A stretch of DNA of 8,489 bases from Ornithoclostridium faecigallinarum. GTDB taxonomy: Bacteria > Bacillota > Clostridia > Christensenellales > UBA3700. The notes below the pieces were generated by a model. It did no database searches. It was not told the origin of the DNA and saw only the letters and a list, made by a program, of their open reading frames with translations. The stretch spans positions 1 through 8,489 of the forward strand of contig DVOI01000064.1 in the NCBI GenBank assembly GCA_018713665.1, given 5' to 3'. The stretch's first letter is position 1, and each line of letters starts with the position of its first letter. The position numbers and the translations under genes are program-made. This document shows, piece after piece, positions 6,092 to 8,489 of the stretch.

Positions 6092-6195
6092 TACCGACCG
6101 AGTGACGCTCGCGCGGCTTGGCACGGCGGTGCCTCGCCGTACCCTAACGGCGCTCGCTATTCCGTCGCTTGGCAAGATGCCTCGCTCCTTACAAA
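6092..6195 (+). repeat. Spacer with two related stem-bearing subrepeats
   Basis: Two units, 6107-6137 and 6152-6185, share the order GCTCGC, CTTGGCA, TGCCTCGC. Each contains a small hairpin: GGCAC/GTGCC (6120-6133) and GGCA/TGCC (6171-6181). A competing stem ACGGCG/CGCCGT (6123-6140) overlaps the first. No open frame here looks like protein. The layout is like a REP or other small palindromic repeat. I cannot name a family. Confidence 0.55.
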
Positions 6196-6304
6196 TCCCG
6201 CCGGGTGCACCATGACAACGCTCGCCTATCGGCAGTGGGCAAAAAAGAGAAGTCATGCGGCTTCTCTTTTCTTTTTGCCCACTTCGTTTTTGCTCGCTTT
6301 TGTC
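6192..6304 (+). repeat. Direct repeat copy 2: tRNA-Arg 3' tail without the tRNA body
   Basis: This 113-nt block is nearly identical to 5960-6073. It carries the T-stem 3' strand, acceptor strand and CCA of the tRNA (6196-6212), but no 5' half precedes it, so it is not a functional tRNA. It ends abruptly at 6304, where the sequence departs from copy 1. It may be an attachment-site-like remnant, a truncated tandem duplication, or the end of a small repeat element. Confidence 0.93.
6237..6280 (+). terminator. Palindromic bidirectional terminator, copy 2
   Basis: The same hairpin as at 6005-6049, one A shorter: GGGC-A6-GAGAAG, loop TCATGCGG, then CTTCTC and the T-rich arm ending in GCCC. In this position it can also stop leftward transcription from the - strand surface-protein gene. 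Confidence 0.65.
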
Positions 6305-6431
6305 TACGGTCTGAAAGCGCCCCGACGAGGGGCGCTTTCACTATCGAATAATCAGAAGATTTGCTTCAAACGTCAAACCGTGTTGGCAAAAACAAGTATG
6401 TTTTGAGTTGGAGATGGGGATGGTGCACGCG
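6305..6431. terminator. Convergent intergenic end with an 11-bp hairpin at 6313-6339
   Basis: GAAAGCGCCCC (6313-6323) pairs perfectly with GGGGCGCTTTC (6329-6339) around GACGA. It stands 93 nt beyond the stop codon of the - strand gene and after the last repeat copy, as a convergent terminator would. Neither side has a long T tract outside the stem, so efficiency is uncertain. The remaining 92 nt to 6431 show no gene, RNA or repeat that I can support. Confidence 0.5.
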
Positions 6432-8489
6432 TCATTGTTGCGAGGCGAGTTCGCCTATGAGGATTGTCATCGTTTCGGACAAGTCGAGATTTGCGGTCAA
6501 GCGGTCCCATTGTTCCTGCGTGCCGGCGAAGCGGATTGTGGGGGATGCTGCTTCGGTGAAAGAGGAGTGAAAAGCGCTGCTGTCCAGCGATTGCAATGAA
6601 GACGGCAGGCGAAGTGTTTCGAGACTTCTGCAAGCGGCAAGCGCGCGTGCCTCTATGGATAAGCAGCCTTCGTTTATGCAGATTTCGGTCAAGTTCACCG
6701 CAGCGGAAAGGGTATTGGCATAGACAATCTTTGCGTCGGTCACGGTCACGGACTTGAGGCTTTCGGAAAGGGAGGCGTTGTTTCTTCCGCCAAACAATTC
6801 TATCAAGGCGCAGCCTTCGTCTCGGGACGTCCCTATGAACGGCAGAGTGAGGGATTGCAGGACGTCGTAATCGGCGAAAATGCTCAAAACGCCTTCGGGC
6901 AGAGACAGCAGGCTGTCCGGCAAGACGAGAGAGGTCACGCTCTTTTGGTATTCTGTGAATGCGTCTGAGGCAATCTCCGTCACCGGCAAGCCGTTGTAGG
7001 ACGAGGGGATAACCAGCTCCGTATAGGGGTAGACATATCCGTCGAGGAAGCCCGTAAAGGTGACCCCGGAGTCGTTTGGCTCGAATAGCGCATTCTGCAA
7101 TTCGCGGTTGCCGCATACGGAGCAGACGCCCGTCGGATCAAGTGAGTGCCGAGAAAGAGGCAAGACAAGCTCTTGTTCGGTGCAAGCCTCTTTTTCGAGA
7201 GTGAAGAGTTTGTGGCAAGACGAGCATTCATAGTGAGCCGAGACGCCGTTTTGTATGCAGGTGGAAGGGAGTTGTCGTACATACTCAAAGGAGTGGTCCG
7301 CCAAAGGCTGCAACGAGGTGTGCGTCTCGCCGCATGAGGAACAGATCTTTGTGTCAAATCCTTTAGTCGTGCATGTGGACGGAGAGGCGCTCACGGACCA
7401 ATTGTGGCCGGTGGAGAGGATTGGCTTGCTCGGATACAATACGACGCCGCATTGCGTGCAAAGCACAAACCCCGTGGCTCCGTCCTCGGTGCAAGTGGGA
7501 GCGAGGGAATCGGTAAAAGCTCCCGGGGAATGCTCCGCGAGAGACTTTGTCTCTACAATCTGCACGTGATATGTCCCGAGCAAAGTGTAGGTGTCCGAGC
7601 CTTGTTTTGTGCAGGATGAGGGCACGGATACGACGGAGTAATCTTCATAGGACAGCCGAGGGAGGGTAAGAGTTGCCGCATCGCCGCAGGAGCAGACCAG
7701 CAGAGCGGAGCCCGACTTTGCCGCGGACGGAAGCTCTATGATATCCTCAACGGAATAGCTGTGCGGAAGGAGCTCTTTTTGCAACGACTCGAGAGGGACG
7801 GCCTCGATTGCGTTTCTCTCGGAAAAGACGTCTTTGCATACGGAACAGGTCCAATACTCGAGGTGTCCGGAGCAGGTGCAGGAAGACGGCTCTTCCGGAG
7901 AATGGACAAGAGTGTGCCCCGAACTCGAGATGACGGCGTTTGTCAATTCAACGGTGCAATCCTCGTCCTCGAAGTCGAGTCCGCAACGCGAGCAATGCCA
8001 ATGTTCATGGGATCCGTCCTCGGTGCAGGTCGCCGCCTTTGCGGGAACAAAGGTTGTCTCGTGACCGAGACGGTCCAAGAAAGGGCTTATGTATGTCTCG
8101 CAAGTTTCGTCTGCGAAATATTGCTCGCAAAGAGAGCAATACCAGCACTCGAGATTGCCTCGTTCGGAACAGGTGGAAGATTTGGCGGCAAGGTGCTGCA
8201 AGTCGTGTTCGCAAGAGGATTCCTCTTCTATATCGGGATGACCCGATCCGGTGTTGTCATGCGAGATGAGAGCGTATACGGTGACGTCCTCAAACGTCCC
8301 CGCGAGGATGTAGTCATGAAAAGAAAAAGGGATGGTGCACGCTTCATCCGTGAACCATCCCAAGAAGGTACCGTTTGTGAGATAGGGGGTGAAATCGTCC
8401 AAGCCTGAGGTCTCGGTGACGACTTGAGAGTGTACGATCTCGCCGTTGACAGAGAAGGAAATCACCGCCGAAGGGGAGGAGCAGGAGAC
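6432..8489 (-). CDS. Surface repeat protein: InlB-like repeat, Cys-rich repeats, LRR_5 domain (5' end outside the window)
   Basis: At least 685 residues, open to the window edge. Numbering from the GTG at 8465, residues 1-67 resemble an InlB B repeat (GWFTDEACTIPFSF ending in VTVYAL). Residues about 85-452 hold seven to eight degenerate units of the form H-x-(S/T)C-x(n)-G-x(n)-CxxC; CxxC pairs stand at 110/113, 158/161, 207/210, 336/339, 375/378, 414/417 and 448/451. Residues about 458-677 are BspA-type leucine-rich repeats (LRR_5), with units such as SLVLPDSLLSLPEGV and the common closing signature IRFAGTQEQWDRL. Upstream of the GTG, the frame continues as VSCSSPSAV, and VSC could be a lipobox whose signal peptide lies beyond the edge. 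The protein is therefore probably a surface-attached lipoprotein for adhesion or binding. No sortase motif or enzymatic domain is seen. The stop codon is TGA at 6432-6434. Confidence 0.88.
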   Translation of the reverse strand, partial: VSCSSPSAVISFSVNGEIVHSQVVTETSGLDDFTPYLTNGTFLGWFTDEACTIPFSFHDYILAGTFEDVTVYALISHDNTGSGHPDIEEESSCEHDLQHLAAKSSTCSERGNLECWYCSLCEQYFADETCETYISPFLDRLGHETTFVPAKAATCTEDGSHEHWHCSRCGLDFEDEDCTVELTNAVISSSGHTLVHSPEEPSSCTCSGHLEYWTCSVCKDVFSERNAIEAVPLESLQKELLPHSYSVEDIIELPSAAKSGSALLVCSCGDAATLTLPRLSYEDYSVVSVPSSCTKQGSDTYTLLGTYHVQIVETKSLAEHSPGAFTDSLAPTCTEDGATGFVLCTQCGVVLYPSKPILSTGHNWSVSASPSTCTTKGFDTKICSSCGETHTSLQPLADHSFEYVRQLPSTCIQNGVSAHYECSSCHKLFTLEKEACTEQELVLPLSRHSLDPTGVCSVCGNRELQNALFEPNDSGVTFTGFLDGYVYPYTELVIPSSYNGLPVTEIASDAFTEYQKSVTSLVLPDSLLSLPEGVLSIFADYDVLQSLTLPFIGTSRDEGCALIELFGGRNNASLSESLKSVTVTDAKIVYANTLSAAVNLTEICINEGCLSIEARALAACRSLETLRLPSSLQSLDSSAFHSSFTEAASPTIRFAGTQEQWDRLTANLDLSETMTILIGELASQQ

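Noticed and set aside
5960..6304. CRISPR array or integron attC interpretation
   Set aside because: There are only two long direct copies with unequal content, no regular spacers, no cas genes and no integron integrase.
5919..6406. Several short + strand frames across the repeat region
   Set aside because: They are translations of tRNA sequence, terminator hairpins and direct repeats. They lack ribosome sites and read as low-quality Arg/Ser-rich peptides.
6415..6431. GGGATGGTGCACGC shared with about 8328-8341
   Set aside because: This 14-nt match has no extended flanking similarity, and the second copy lies within coding sequence. Chance is an adequate explanation.
7761..8408. 215-codon + strand frame opposite the surface protein
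   Set aside because: It is an antisense shadow of a repeat-rich gene with clear domains, has no ribosome site, and matches no recognisable family.

Overview
The window looks like chromosomal DNA from a moderately GC-rich, low-redundancy Gram-positive of the Clostridia type, probably a gut lineage. The pointers are strong AGGAGG-type Shine-Dalgarno sites, sigma-A-type promoters, tightly packed genes, and a large surface protein built from InlB-like, Cys-rich and BspA-type leucine-rich repeats. The taxonomic placement is inference; nothing in the window fixes it.

Positions 1-5562 (+ strand) form one compact gene row. A good extended -10 promoter (33-61) leads into an OmpR-family response regulator (105-776) and a membrane sensor kinase without a visible HAMP domain (802-2037). 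Next come a small, apparently frameshifted exported protein (2039-2372) and a membrane-anchored alpha/beta hydrolase (2386-3642). The row ends with 4-alpha-glucanotransferase MalQ (3635-5131) and a very short Sfp-like phosphopantetheinyl transferase (5128-5562). Gaps are 25, 1, 13, -8 and -4 nt, so a single operon with translational coupling is the simplest reading.

Positions 5559-5980: a near-consensus promoter (TTGACA-N17-TAAAAT) overlaps the transferase stop codon and drives the acyl carrier protein gene (5628-5855), the natural substrate type for the transferase just upstream. A GC-rich hairpin and a tRNA-Arg(CCG) with encoded CCA follow (5904-5980).

Positions 5981-6431 carry no gene but are highly structured. 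The last 21 nt of the tRNA plus about 93 nt downstream, including a palindromic terminator, are repeated almost perfectly 232 bp further on. A third, inverted copy of the tRNA tail lies between them. The spacer holds two related GCTCGC/CTTGGCA/TGCCTCGC units, and a separate 11-bp hairpin closes the region. This is the least explained part of the window.

Positions 6432-8489 (- strand, 5' end beyond the window) encode most of a surface protein: a possible lipobox at the very edge, an InlB-type repeat, seven to eight Cys-rich repeats, and a C-terminal LRR_5 domain. It converges on the tRNA region.
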